NCBI RefSeq assembly: GCF_900106035.1 | Contig: NZ_FNUC01000004.1 | Coordinates: forward strand, 1,860,001 to 1,924,000 | Direction of reading: 5' to 3' | Origin: Jiangella alba | Lineage (GTDB): Bacteria > Actinomycetota > Actinomycetes > Jiangellales > Jiangellaceae | DNA: 64,000 nucleotides | Shown here: one piece after another, positions 48,998 through 56,925 of the stretch | How the letters are laid out: each line of letters begins with the position of its first letter | How positions within the stretch are numbered: position 1 is the stretch's first letter | Made by a program: the position numbers and the translations under genes | Notes under the pieces: generated by a model | Databases searched by the model: none | Told to the model about the DNA's origin: nothing | What the model saw: the letters and a program-made list of their open reading frames with translations, nothing else

Positions 48998-50248
48998 ATG
49001 GCCATGACGCAGCTCGACGCCCGGCAGGCCCGGACGCGTTACCTCATCCTGCTGGCCCTGCGCTGGCTGCCGTCCGGCATGCTGCTCCCGGTCCTGACAC
49101 TGCTGCCGCTGGAGCGCGGGCTCACGCTATCCGAGCTCGGACTCGCCGCCGCGGCGCAGGGCCTCGTCGTGTTCCTGCTCGAGCTGCCCACCGGCGGGTT
49201 CTCCGACGCGCTCGGCCGGCGGCCGGTGATGGTGGCCTCCGGCCTGGTCAGCCTGGCCGGCTGCGCGTTGATCTTCGTCGCCGACTCGTTCGCGGTGTTC
49301 GCGCTGGCGTTCGGTGTGCAGGGCCTGTACCGGGCACTGGACAGCGGCCCGCTGGAGTCCTGGTACGTCGACACCGTCCAGGCCCGCGACCCGGACGCCG
49401 ACATCTCGGTCGGCCTGTCCCGCGGTGGCACCGTCACCGGCATCGCCGTCGGCGTGGGCGCCCTGCTGGCCGGCGGCCTGGTCGCGCTCGACCCGCTGTC
49501 GTCGGTCGAGGCGCTGGCGGTGCCGGTGCTGGTAGCGGCGGTCCTGCGCGCCGTCGCGGTCGTCGCCACCATCGGCCTGCTGGTCGAGGCGCGACCGCGG
49601 TCGGGCTGGCCGGCCCTGACGGCGGCCGTGCGGGAGGCGCCGGGCGTCATCCGCGGAAGCCTGCGGGTGGTGCGCGCCTCCGTGGTGCTGCAGGGGCTGA
49701 TCCTCATCGAGGTGGCCTGGGGGTTCGGGGCGACGGCGTACGAGTCGCTCACGCCGGTCCGGCTGGCCGAGGTGGTCGAGGACGCCGAACGGGCCGGCGC
49801 GATCATGGGTCCCGCGGCGGCCGCCGCCTGGTTCGCCTCGGCCGCCGGTGCGGCGCTGGCGCCACGCTTGGCTCAGCGCATCGGCATCACCGCCACCGCC
49901 GCCGTCACGCGGGTCGCCCAAGGCGTCTTCGTCGCCACGATGGGACTGTCGCTCGGCGCGGCCGGCGTGGTGGTGGCGTTCATCGCCTGCTACGTCATCC
50001 AGGGCGCGTCGAGCCCGATGCACATGACGCTGGTGCACCGCGAGGTCACCGAGGAGCACCGGGTCACGATCGTGTCGATCAGCTCGATGGTGTTCCAGCC
50101 CGCGGCCGCGCTCGGCCTGATCGCGCTGACGGCGGTCGGCGAGTCCACCTCGCTGGCGACAGCCATGGTTCTGGGCGGCGTGATCCTCGCCGCGGCGGCG
50201 GTGTTCTACCTTCCGGCGTACCGCGCGGAGCGGCGGCGGGCCGTCTAG
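48998..50248 (+). CDS. MFS transporter
   Basis: 416 aa with ~12 membrane helices. The loop GGFSDALGRRPVMV carries the MFS signature, and a longer loop after helix 6 includes AAVREAPGVIRGS. There is no Shine-Dalgarno before ATG 48998, but AGGATGC just upstream could be a leaderless promoter element; ATG 49004 is an alternative. It may export the product or substrate of the monooxygenase, an inference from proximity. Confidence 0.85.
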   Translation: MAMTQLDARQARTRYLILLALRWLPSGMLLPVLTLLPLERGLTLSELGLAAAAQGLVVFLLELPTGGFSDALGRRPVMVASGLVSLAGCALIFVADSFAVFALAFGVQGLYRALDSGPLESWYVDTVQARDPDADISVGLSRGGTVTGIAVGVGALLAGGLVALDPLSSVEALAVPVLVAAVLRAVAVVATIGLLVEARPRSGWPALTAAVREAPGVIRGSLRVVRASVVLQGLILIEVAWGFGATAYESLTPVRLAEVVEDAERAGAIMGPAAAAAWFASAAGAALAPRLAQRIGITATAAVTRVAQGVFVATMGLSLGAAGVVVAFIACYVIQGASSPMHMTLVHREVTEEHRVTIVSISSMVFQPAAALGLIALTAVGESTSLATAMVLGGVILAAAAVFYLPAYRAERRRAV

Positions 50249-50258
50249 CCTGCGGTCA

Positions 50259-50293
50259 GGTGGCGGGGGACAGGGTCCGGGCGCCCCGCCACC
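50259..50293. terminator. Bidirectional terminator between MFS and subtilisin genes
   Basis: A perfect 10-bp inverted repeat (GGTGGCGGGG...CCCCGCCACC) with a 15-base loop lies between two convergent genes, 10 bp after the MFS stop and 14 bp before the subtilisin stop. No T tract. The stem resembles that of the hairpin at 36486. Confidence 0.65.
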
Positions 50294-50307
50294 ACGACCG
50301 CGGGCAC

Positions 50308-51531
50308 TCAGACGATGAGTCGCGGGCCGGTGTGGTGCAGTGCGCCGATGGCGGCTTCCTGCAGCACGATGTGCCGTGCGACCGGCGCGGACACCTCGCG
50401 CTCGACCATGCGGCGGGCGATCAGCCCGGCCACGACCGGCGCCGCGAACGACGTCCCGGACCAGATCGCGTGCCCGTTGCTGAACCGGGCCGAGGTCTCG
50501 TCGATGTAGTCGTACCGGCCGTTCGGGTAGGGGATGACGGTGCTCTCGCCCGGCGTGTAGGCGTCGACCCAGTAGCCGAAGTTGCTCCACGGCGCCCGGT
50601 AGTCGCCACCGGTGGTGAGCGCGCCGACCGCCGTCACCCAGCTGTACGCCGCCGGCCAGAACGGGACGTCGGTGCCGTGGTTGCCCGCCGCGGCGACGAT
50701 GACCGTCTCCGGGTGCTTGCTCACGACGCGCCGGTAGAGCATGTCGAACGCCTTCGGTGTCGCGCCATGACGCGCGTAGAGACCGGCCTGCACGCTGACG
50801 ACGTCGACGCCCGCGCGGACGACCTTCTCGAGATCCTCCACGATCGCCAGCTCGTCGACCGCGCCGCCGATCAGGCAGTCGCGAACCTCGACCTGGACCG
50901 CCTCGGCGCCGGACACCGCCAGCAGCCGGGCCGTCGTCGCCGTGCCGTGACCCCCGTACGGCCGGATCTCGTCCGTGCCCGGCACGTAGACGTCGTCGTC
51001 GATCTCGTACTTCTTCACCGCCGAGAACCGGCCGAAGCCGGAGTCCTTGGCGACGACGGGCAGGTACCCGGTGTCGACGACGGCGACCTTCGGCCGGCCG
51101 GGACCGACCGGCTCACCGAGCACCGGGATCGGCCCGTAGGTGGGTACGGGCTCGGTGGCCGGGCACATCGACATGTGCACCTGAGCGTCGAGCACGTGGT
51201 TGGGCGCGACGATGCGCTCGTCGCCGAGGATGTCGGCCAGCTTGGCGGCGATCTCCGCCGCGTCGGTGTCCGGGACGTGCAGGACGGCCAGCCCGACCGG
51301 GCCCTCCGTCACCTCGGGGCGATCGATCCGGAGCTGGTCGAACGCCTCGAGCACGGTGTCGAGGTCGCGCTCGTCGCAGATCAGCTGGCCCTGGCGGTAC
51401 AGATACTCGATCGCCGTCTCGTCCCGGTTCCAGCGAGCGGCGAGTTCGAACCCCCGTTCCTTGGTGCGCCGAGCGCTGTTCTCCCGCAGCCGCTCGAACT
51501 CCTGGTGTAGCCGTTCGCGATCAGGTTGCAT
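50308..51531 (-). CDS. Intracellular subtilisin-like (S8) serine protease
   Basis: 407 aa with no signal peptide or membrane segment. The N-terminal ~125 residues are charged and partly helical, and may be a regulatory or adaptor region. Then comes an S8 domain with the full triad Asp153 (VVDTGY), His195 (GGHGTATT) and Ser361 (SGTSFAAP), and AAAGNHGTD around the oxyanion Asn. It is divergent from a TPR-CHAT gene with only 53 bp between starts, suggesting a joint proteolytic pathway. A target or activation partner is not visible. ATG 51531. Confidence 0.88.
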   Translation of the reverse strand: MQPDRERLHQEFERLRENSARRTKERGFELAARWNRDETAIEYLYRQGQLICDERDLDTVLEAFDQLRIDRPEVTEGPVGLAVLHVPDTDAAEIAAKLADILGDERIVAPNHVLDAQVHMSMCPATEPVPTYGPIPVLGEPVGPGRPKVAVVDTGYLPVVAKDSGFGRFSAVKKYEIDDDVYVPGTDEIRPYGGHGTATTARLLAVSGAEAVQVEVRDCLIGGAVDELAIVEDLEKVVRAGVDVVSVQAGLYARHGATPKAFDMLYRRVVSKHPETVIVAAAGNHGTDVPFWPAAYSWVTAVGALTTGGDYRAPWSNFGYWVDAYTPGESTVIPYPNGRYDYIDETSARFSNGHAIWSGTSFAAPVVAGLIARRMVEREVSAPVARHIVLQEAAIGALHHTGPRLIV

Positions 51532-51542
51532 CGGATTCCCCC

Positions 51543-51578
51543 AGACATGATTCGGGCAAACGACTACATGTCTAGCAT
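51543..51578. promoter_or_regulatory. Shared promoter/operator of the subtilisin-CHAT pair
   Basis: The 53-bp region between the two divergent starts holds a perfect 7-bp inverted repeat, AGACATG (51543-51549) and CATGTCT (51567-51573), with a 17-bp spacer. TAGCAT (51573-51578), 6 bp before the CHAT GTG, fits a -10 box for a leaderless mRNA. A dimeric regulator on the repeat would control both genes at once. No regulator is encoded next to them. Confidence 0.55.
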
Positions 51579-51584
51579 CAGGGC

Positions 51585-54191
51585 GTGACCTCGGGAAGCA
51601 CGTCGGCGGCGGTAGCCGCGGATCAGTTGCCCGGGCTGGCGATGTCGAGTCCCGACGAGGCGGCCCGGGCCGCTCGTGCCGTGCTGTCCGGAGCGGCGAC
51701 GCCGGTGGACGAGACGTACGCGTTGCAGGCGCTCGGCATCGTCCAGCGGGAGCGCGGCGAGGTGGGCCGCGCCCTCCGCTCGGTGCGTCGTGGCATCCGG
51801 GTGGGGCGCGAACACGGGCTCGGCGCTCGGGTCACCGATCTGGAGGCCAGTCTCGGCACGGTGCTCGCGCTGGCCGGACGGCGACGGCCGGCGTTCGCGG
51901 CTTTCGACAGCGCACTCGACGGTGCCGAGCCGGCCGAGCGGGCCCGGGTACTCGTGCGCCGAGCGGCGGTCTGCTTCTTCTTCCAGGACCTCGACGGCGC
52001 GCGCCGCGACAGCCACGAGGCGGCCGCGGTTCTGGAACGTCATGACGACCCGGCGTGGGAAGCGCGAGCTCGCAGCAATCTCGCCGGTGCGCTCCTGGGA
52101 CTCGGACGGTTCGCCGAGGCCGACCGCGAGTTCGCCCGCGCGCAGGAGCTGATCGAGTCGACCGGCGAGCGCTATCAAGCGACGATCATCGTGCAGAACA
52201 GGGGCGATTGCGCGCACCGGATGGGGGACCTGCCGCGGGCGCTGCGACTGCTCTATGACGCGCGCCGGCGATATGACGAGCTGGGCGTCGTTCCGCCGGA
52301 GGTGGTGCGCGACCTCGCGGTGGTGCAGTTGGCGGCCGGGCTGACGGAGGACGCGGCGGGGACGGCGGACGAGCTGGTGGCGGTGCTGGACGGCGCCAGG
52401 GACTCCGCGCTGCGCCGGTCCGACGGGTTCATCGCGGCCGCCATCGTGCACCTCGCGGCGGGCAACCCGAGCCGGGCCGCCGACCTGGCCAGAAAGGCGG
52501 CCCGGTCGAGCCGGCGGCAGGGGCACGACGACGCTGAGCGGCACGCGCGGGTGGTGGTGCTGCGGGCGCAGGCGGAGGCCGGCGCCGTCACGAAGCGGCA
52601 TGCCCGGGCGGCGGCCGCGCTGGCGGCGGAGCTGACCGACCGCTACGCCTCCGAGCGCCTCGACGCGCTGGTGCTGGCGGGCCGGCTGGCGTCGGCGACG
52701 GGGCTGCAGGAGCTGGCGGGTGAGGCGCTGCGGACGGCGGCGGCCGGACGCCGCGGCCGTGGGTCGGCGCTGCGCCGCGCCACCGGCTGGTACGCGCAGG
52801 CCCTGCTGGCCGAGTCCGCCGGCGACCGGCGGGCCATGCTGCGCGCCTGCGGCCGCGGCCTGGACGTCCTCGACACGCACGCGCTGTCGCTCGGCGCGAC
52901 GGAGCTGCGGGCCCGCGCGACGGTGCACGGCAGCGACCTCGCGGCGCTCGCGACGCGGCGGGTGGCGGTCGACGGGACGGCGCGAGAGCTGCTGCGGTGG
53001 ACGGAGCGCTGGCGCGGCACGCTGCACTCGCTGCCCTGGCCGGCGGCCCGCCACGACGCCGAGCTGGCCGCCGAGCTGGGCCGGCTGCGCGCCGTCGGCA
53101 GCCTCATCGGCAGCCACGCCGACGAGGCGGAGCGGCGGCGCATCGAGGAACGCATCCGCCGTCACGTGCACGGCCGGGAGACGGCCGGCCCGCGGACCAC
53201 CCGCCGCCGGCTCGACGTCGGCGAGCTGCTCGACGCGCTCGGCGACCGCACGCTGGTCAGCATCGTCGGGCTGCGCGGCGGCCGGTTCCATGCCGTCGTC
53301 GCGCGTGGGGGCCGGTTGAAGCACGTGGTCGCGGGCGACTCCGGCGCCGCGCTGGACGAGGTCGAGTACGCCAAGTTCGCGCTGCGCGGCGCCGCGGTGG
53401 CCGCCGACGCCGTCGCGGGCGTGCTGCTGGCCGCCGCCGAGCCCGGCCTGGCCCGGCTGCAGGAGACGATGCTCGGCCCGGTGGTCCGCGAACTGGGCGA
53501 CGGGCCGGTCGTGCTGGTGCCGCCGTCGACCATGCAGTCGGTGCCGTGGGGCGCGCTGCCCGCGCTGCGGGACCGGGACGTGACGGTGGCGCCGTCGGCG
53601 ACCGCCTGGCTGCGCGCCCGCACCAGCACACCGCCGCCCGACCGGAGCGTCGCGCTGATCGCCGGCGCCGACCTCGCGTCGTCGGGGGCGGAGGTCGGCG
53701 TGCTGGCCGGCGTCTACACCGACGCGACCGTGCTGACCGGCGACGACGCCACCGCCGACGCCGCGCTGGCCGCGTTGGATGGGTCGTGGCTGGCGCACAT
53801 CGGCGCGCACGGCCGCTACCGCGGCGACAACCCGATGTTCTCGTCGCTGGAGCTGGCCGACGGCCCGCTGACGGTGTTCGACATCGAGCGGCTGCAGTCG
53901 CCGCCGTACCGCCTGCTGCTGACGGCGTGCGAGTCCGGCGTCGGCTCGCCCACCGGCGCCGACGAGCTGCTGGGTCTGACGACGTCGCTGTCGGCGCTGG
54001 GCACGGCCGGGCTGCTGGCCACCGTCGTCCCGGTGAGCGACGCCGCGAGCGTCGACCTCAGCCTGGTCGTGCACGAGCGGCTGCGCACCGGCGACGATCT
54101 CGGCGCGGCGCTGCTCGCGGCGCGCCGGGCGGCGGCAGGCGCCCGGGACCGCGCCACCGCGTGGTCGTTCCTCGCCCTCGGCGGTGCATGA
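51585..54191 (+). CDS. TPR-CHAT caspase-like protease
   Basis: 868 aa. Residues ~20-440 are helical TPR-like repeats (AALGRFAEADREFARAQELIE-type units). The C-terminal ~300 residues are a CHAT domain with catalytic His742 (IGAHGRY) and Cys782 (LLLTACESG), preceded by a short linker. CHAT proteases are clan CD relatives of caspases and separase; examples are Csx29 of type III-E CRISPR and gasdermin-linked proteases. The TPR part probably senses or recruits a target. GTG 51585 appears leaderless. Divergent partner: the S8 protease. No gasdermin-like or CRISPR gene is near. Confidence 0.87.
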   Translation: MTSGSTSAAVAADQLPGLAMSSPDEAARAARAVLSGAATPVDETYALQALGIVQRERGEVGRALRSVRRGIRVGREHGLGARVTDLEASLGTVLALAGRRRPAFAAFDSALDGAEPAERARVLVRRAAVCFFFQDLDGARRDSHEAAAVLERHDDPAWEARARSNLAGALLGLGRFAEADREFARAQELIESTGERYQATIIVQNRGDCAHRMGDLPRALRLLYDARRRYDELGVVPPEVVRDLAVVQLAAGLTEDAAGTADELVAVLDGARDSALRRSDGFIAAAIVHLAAGNPSRAADLARKAARSSRRQGHDDAERHARVVVLRAQAEAGAVTKRHARAAAALAAELTDRYASERLDALVLAGRLASATGLQELAGEALRTAAAGRRGRGSALRRATGWYAQALLAESAGDRRAMLRACGRGLDVLDTHALSLGATELRARATVHGSDLAALATRRVAVDGTARELLRWTERWRGTLHSLPWPAARHDAELAAELGRLRAVGSLIGSHADEAERRRIEERIRRHVHGRETAGPRTTRRRLDVGELLDALGDRTLVSIVGLRGGRFHAVVARGGRLKHVVAGDSGAALDEVEYAKFALRGAAVAADAVAGVLLAAAEPGLARLQETMLGPVVRELGDGPVVLVPPSTMQSVPWGALPALRDRDVTVAPSATAWLRARTSTPPPDRSVALIAGADLASSGAEVGVLAGVYTDATVLTGDDATADAALAALDGSWLAHIGAHGRYRGDNPMFSSLELADGPLTVFDIERLQSPPYRLLLTACESGVGSPTGADELLGLTTSLSALGTAGLLATVVPVSDAASVDLSLVVHERLRTGDDLGAALLAARRAAAGARDRATAWSFLALGGA

Positions 54192-54236
54192 CCTGCGTCA
54201 CATCTCGACGGTCGACGACCGCGTATGGTGATCACC

Positions 54237-54848
54237 GTGCCCCTCACCATCGGTTTCGACCTCGATCTCACCCTCGTCGATTCCGCGGAGGGCATCACCG
54301 TCTCGATGACCGAGGCGTTCCGCCGGGTCGGCGTCGTCATCGAGCCGCACGACCTGCTGCCGATGATCGGCCTGCCGCTCGACACCACGCTGCGCGCCTT
54401 CGTCCCGGACGACCGCGTCGACGAAGCGCGCGTCATCTATCGCGAGCTCTACCCGACGCTGGGCATTCCGGGCACCAAGCCGCTGCCCGGCGCCATCGAG
54501 GCGGTCGACGCCATCCACGCCCACCACGGCACCGTGCTGGTCGTCAGCGCCAAGATCGAGTCCGCGGTCCGCGCCGTCCTCGCACACGTCGGCCTGGCTG
54601 TCGACGACGTCGTCGGTGAGCGGTATGCCGAGTCCAAGGGCGTCGCGCTGCGCGAACGCGGCGCCGACGTCTACGTGGGCGACCACCCCGGCGACATGGT
54701 CGGCGCCCGCACCGCCGGCGCCTACGCCATCGGCGTGACCACAGGCGGGCACGACGCGCTCGCGCTGCGCGAGGCCGGCGCCGACGTCGTCTTCGCCGAC
54801 CTGCTCGACTTCCCGTACTGGCTCGACGACTACGTCGCCCGGGCGTGA
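54237..54848 (+). CDS. HAD-superfamily phosphatase
   Basis: 203 aa. HAD motif I FDLDLTLVDS with both Asp residues, a cap domain, motif II VVSAKIE, Lys in ESKGVALR, and motif IV VYVGDHPGDMVGA. Phosphoglycolate-phosphatase-like; substrate not defined. TATGGT at 54224-54229 fits a -10 box for a leaderless GTG at 54237; ATG at 54225 is the alternative start. Monocistronic. Confidence 0.83.
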   Translation: MPLTIGFDLDLTLVDSAEGITVSMTEAFRRVGVVIEPHDLLPMIGLPLDTTLRAFVPDDRVDEARVIYRELYPTLGIPGTKPLPGAIEAVDAIHAHHGTVLVVSAKIESAVRAVLAHVGLAVDDVVGERYAESKGVALRERGADVYVGDHPGDMVGARTAGAYAIGVTTGGHDALALREAGADVVFADLLDFPYWLDDYVARA

Positions 54849-54888
54849 CGCGCTCGCCGTCCGCCGGCGGCACGTACACTGCGGGCGC

Positions 54889-55254
54889 ATGACCCCGATG
54901 ATCGTCCGCTATGCCCGACCGATGCCCGTCGCCGCGCTGGTCGTGGGCGTCCTGCTGCTGGCCCTCTCGCTGCTCGACGGGCGGTCGATCGGCATGTTCA
55001 CCGGGGTCGTCCTGACCCTGCTGGGCATCCTCCAGCTGGTCAACCCGATGCTGCGGATCGACGCCGGCGAGGTGCGGCTGTGCAACCCGCTCGGCATGAC
55101 GCTGCGGCGCTTCGCGGTGTCGTCGCCGGCCGACCTGACGATCGACGGCAAGGCGTTGCGGCACGTGCCGACCGGCAAGAAGATCGCGAGCCTCGGGTTC
55201 GGCGCCGACAAGTCCGACGTCGCCGCGCTCCGCTCCCAGCTGCAGCCGGCGTAG
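54889..55254 (+). CDS. Two-helix membrane protein with PH-like tail
   Basis: 121 aa. Two adjacent transmembrane helices (~14-30, ~37-53), then a ~65-residue soluble part (LRIDAGEVRLCNPLGMTLRRF...LTIDGKALRHV) with the strand pattern of a small beta domain. TACACT 8 bp upstream of the ATG suggests a leaderless promoter. Family and function not recognised. Confidence 0.7.
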   Translation: MTPMIVRYARPMPVAALVVGVLLLALSLLDGRSIGMFTGVVLTLLGILQLVNPMLRIDAGEVRLCNPLGMTLRRFAVSSPADLTIDGKALRHVPTGKKIASLGFGADKSDVAALRSQLQPA

Positions 55255-55266
55255 CGCGCCTCGGCC

Positions 55267-55641
55267 TCAGAGCACGAGCCGGCGCAGCAGCCGGTCCAGT
55301 TCCGCCGCGGGGTCGTCGGTGAGCCCGGCGTGCACCGGGCCCGGCTGGACGATCGTGCTGCGTGGCGCCGTCAGCCAGCGGAACCGCTCGCCGATCGCCG
55401 TGGCGCCGACCGGGCCGGCCGCCGCCGGGTCGTTGCAGGTGGCCGCGTACGCCTCGACCGCCGCCACGATGGCCGCGACGTCGGCGTCCGGGTCCAGCGC
55501 CCGCAGCCGGTCCGCGTCGACGTGGGTGGCGGCGGCCAGGTAGGCGGCCTTCTGGCTGTAGACGATGACGCCGGCGTTGACGAACTCGGCCCGCTCGACG
55601 CGGGGGACCACGCGCAGGACGGCGTACTCGAACGCGATCAT
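55267..55641 (-). CDS. DUF3037 protein
   Basis: 124 aa. FEYAVLRVVPRVERAEFVNAGV at the N-terminus is the hallmark of DUF3037. The function is unknown, but the family is regularly encoded directly after a HipA-like kinase, as here, where its ATG overlaps the kinase stop by 4 nt. It may be a partner or substrate of that kinase. Confidence 0.85.
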   Translation of the reverse strand: MIAFEYAVLRVVPRVERAEFVNAGVIVYSQKAAYLAAATHVDADRLRALDPDADVAAIVAAVEAYAATCNDPAAAGPVGATAIGERFRWLTAPRSTIVQPGPVHAGLTDDPAAELDRLLRRLVL

Positions 55642-56417
55642 GCGCCGGCCGCCGGCAGCCAGTCGGACGACGCCGCGGCGCGGGCCGCGAGGTGCTCGGC
55701 GTAGACGGCGCGGACGGCGTCGGGCCCGGCGCCGTCCAGCCCGGGGACCTCGGGCAGCCAGTCGTCCGGGACCAGCGCCAGGATCTCGGCCAGCAGCGAC
55801 GGCGTCACGCGCGGCGCCAACTCGGCGTCGACGGCCGGCAGCCGGTCGGCGGCGAACGCCAGCACATGGTCGTCGATCGGGTAGGGACGGACGGCGAACG
55901 CCGGCGCCCCGGGCCAGGTGTGCTGGAACAGCAGCGCCGCGCCGTGGTCGATCGCCCACAGCTGCCCGTGCCACGTCAGCAGGTTCGGGTTGCGCCAGCT
56001 CCGGTCGACGTTGACGGTGAGCGCGTCGAGCCACAGCACCTTCGCCGCGTCGTCGGGGCTCGCCTGCTTGCCGTGGCCGTCGTAGCCGAGCGAGCGGGGC
56101 AGGAAGTCCATGCCGAGGTTCACGCCGACGCTGGCCAGCAGCAGCGCCTGGATCTCCGGGTCGGGTTCGCGCCGCGCGATGGCGTCGTCGAGGTCGACGA
56201 GCACGAGGTCGGGCACCCGGATGTCCAGCCGCCGTGCCAGCTCGCCCACCACGATCTCCGCGACCAGCGTCTTCGGGCCCTGCCCGGCGCCGCGGAACTT
56301 GACGACGTAGGTGCCGAGGTCGTCGCCCTCGACCAGGCCGGGCAGCGACCCGCCCTCGCGCAGCGGCTCGACGTAGCGGACCGCGCGCACGACGGGCAGC
56401 CCCGTGTGCACCGTCAC
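55638..56417 (-). CDS. HipA-like kinase
   Basis: 259 aa. A short HipA-type kinase: YVVKFRGAGQGPK (ATP Lys and P-loop-like segment), LTVNVDRSWRNPNLL (catalytic loop) and LWAIDHGAAL (metal-binding DHG). It lacks the N-terminal HipA subdomain of toxin HipA, and no HipB antitoxin is present. It is paired with DUF3037, so it is probably a signalling kinase, not a classical toxin. GTG 56417; divergent from the cold-shock gene. Confidence 0.8.
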   Translation of the reverse strand: MTVHTGLPVVRAVRYVEPLREGGSLPGLVEGDDLGTYVVKFRGAGQGPKTLVAEIVVGELARRLDIRVPDLVLVDLDDAIARREPDPEIQALLLASVGVNLGMDFLPRSLGYDGHGKQASPDDAAKVLWLDALTVNVDRSWRNPNLLTWHGQLWAIDHGAALLFQHTWPGAPAFAVRPYPIDDHVLAFAADRLPAVDAELAPRVTPSLLAEILALVPDDWLPEVPGLDGAGPDAVRAVYAEHLAARAAASSDWLPAAGA

Positions 56418-56466
56418 CGCGGGAAACCATCCATGGGCGACGACGGTACGCGATCGGATTGATCAC

Positions 56467-56505
56467 CCCCTGGAGAGGCCTCAGGGGCTCCGTCGGCCTT
56501 AGGCT
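56467..56505 (+). promoter_or_regulatory. Cold-shock gene promoter region
   Basis: An inverted repeat CCCCTG...CAGGGG (56467-56487), with GAGGCCTC nested, lies just upstream of a -10-like TAGGCT (56500-56505). Transcription would start about 30 bp before the GTG of the cold-shock gene, leaving a short 5' UTR with an AGAGG Shine-Dalgarno. Confidence 0.35.
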
Positions 56506-56541
56506 TGAGAGGTCTGGTCCCCCGACACGAAGAGGTCCGCC

Positions 56542-56925
56542 GTGCCAACGGGCAAGGTCAAGTTTTTCGACACCGAGAAGGGCTTCGGCTTCCTCTCCAA
56601 GGACGACGGCGGCGACGTCTTCGTGCACTCCTCCGCGCTGCCCGCGGGCGTGTCCGCACTGAAGCCGGGCCAGCGGGTGGAGTTCGGTGTGGCCGAGGGC
56701 CGCCGGGGCGAGCAGGCGCTGTCGGTGCGCGTCCTCGACCCGCTGCCGTCGGTGTCGGCGGCCACCCGCAAGAAGCCCGACGACATGGTCACCATCGTCG
56801 AGGACCTCATCAAGCTGCTCGACGGCCTGTCGAACACCTACCGCCGCGGCCGGCACCCCGACCAGCGCACGGCGCGTCAGGTCGCCACCGTGCTGCGGGC
56901 CGTGGCCGACGACCTCGAGCTCTAG
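56542..56925 (+). CDS. Cold-shock domain protein, CspB-like with C-terminal extension
   Basis: 127 aa. Residues 1-67 form a cold-shock domain with RNP1 KGFGFLS and RNP2 VFVHSSAL. A ~60-residue helical extension follows (KKPDDMVTIVEDLIKLLDGL), as in mycobacterial CspB (Rv0871). It binds single-stranded nucleic acid. GTG start. The stop overlaps the end of the convergent MFS gene by 4 nt. Confidence 0.88.
   Translation: MPTGKVKFFDTEKGFGFLSKDDGGDVFVHSSALPAGVSALKPGQRVEFGVAEGRRGEQALSVRVLDPLPSVSAATRKKPDDMVTIVEDLIKLLDGLSNTYRRGRHPDQRTARQVATVLRAVADDLEL

Noticed and set aside
51564-54074. 836-codon open frame antisense to the TPR-CHAT gene
   Set aside because: No domain, biased composition; the + strand contains the CHAT His and Cys motifs.
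50308-54191. Type III-E CRISPR or gasdermin system
   Set aside because: Although a TPR-CHAT protein is present, no gRAMP, cas1/2, CRISPR repeats or gasdermin-like gene is found within 5 kb on either side.
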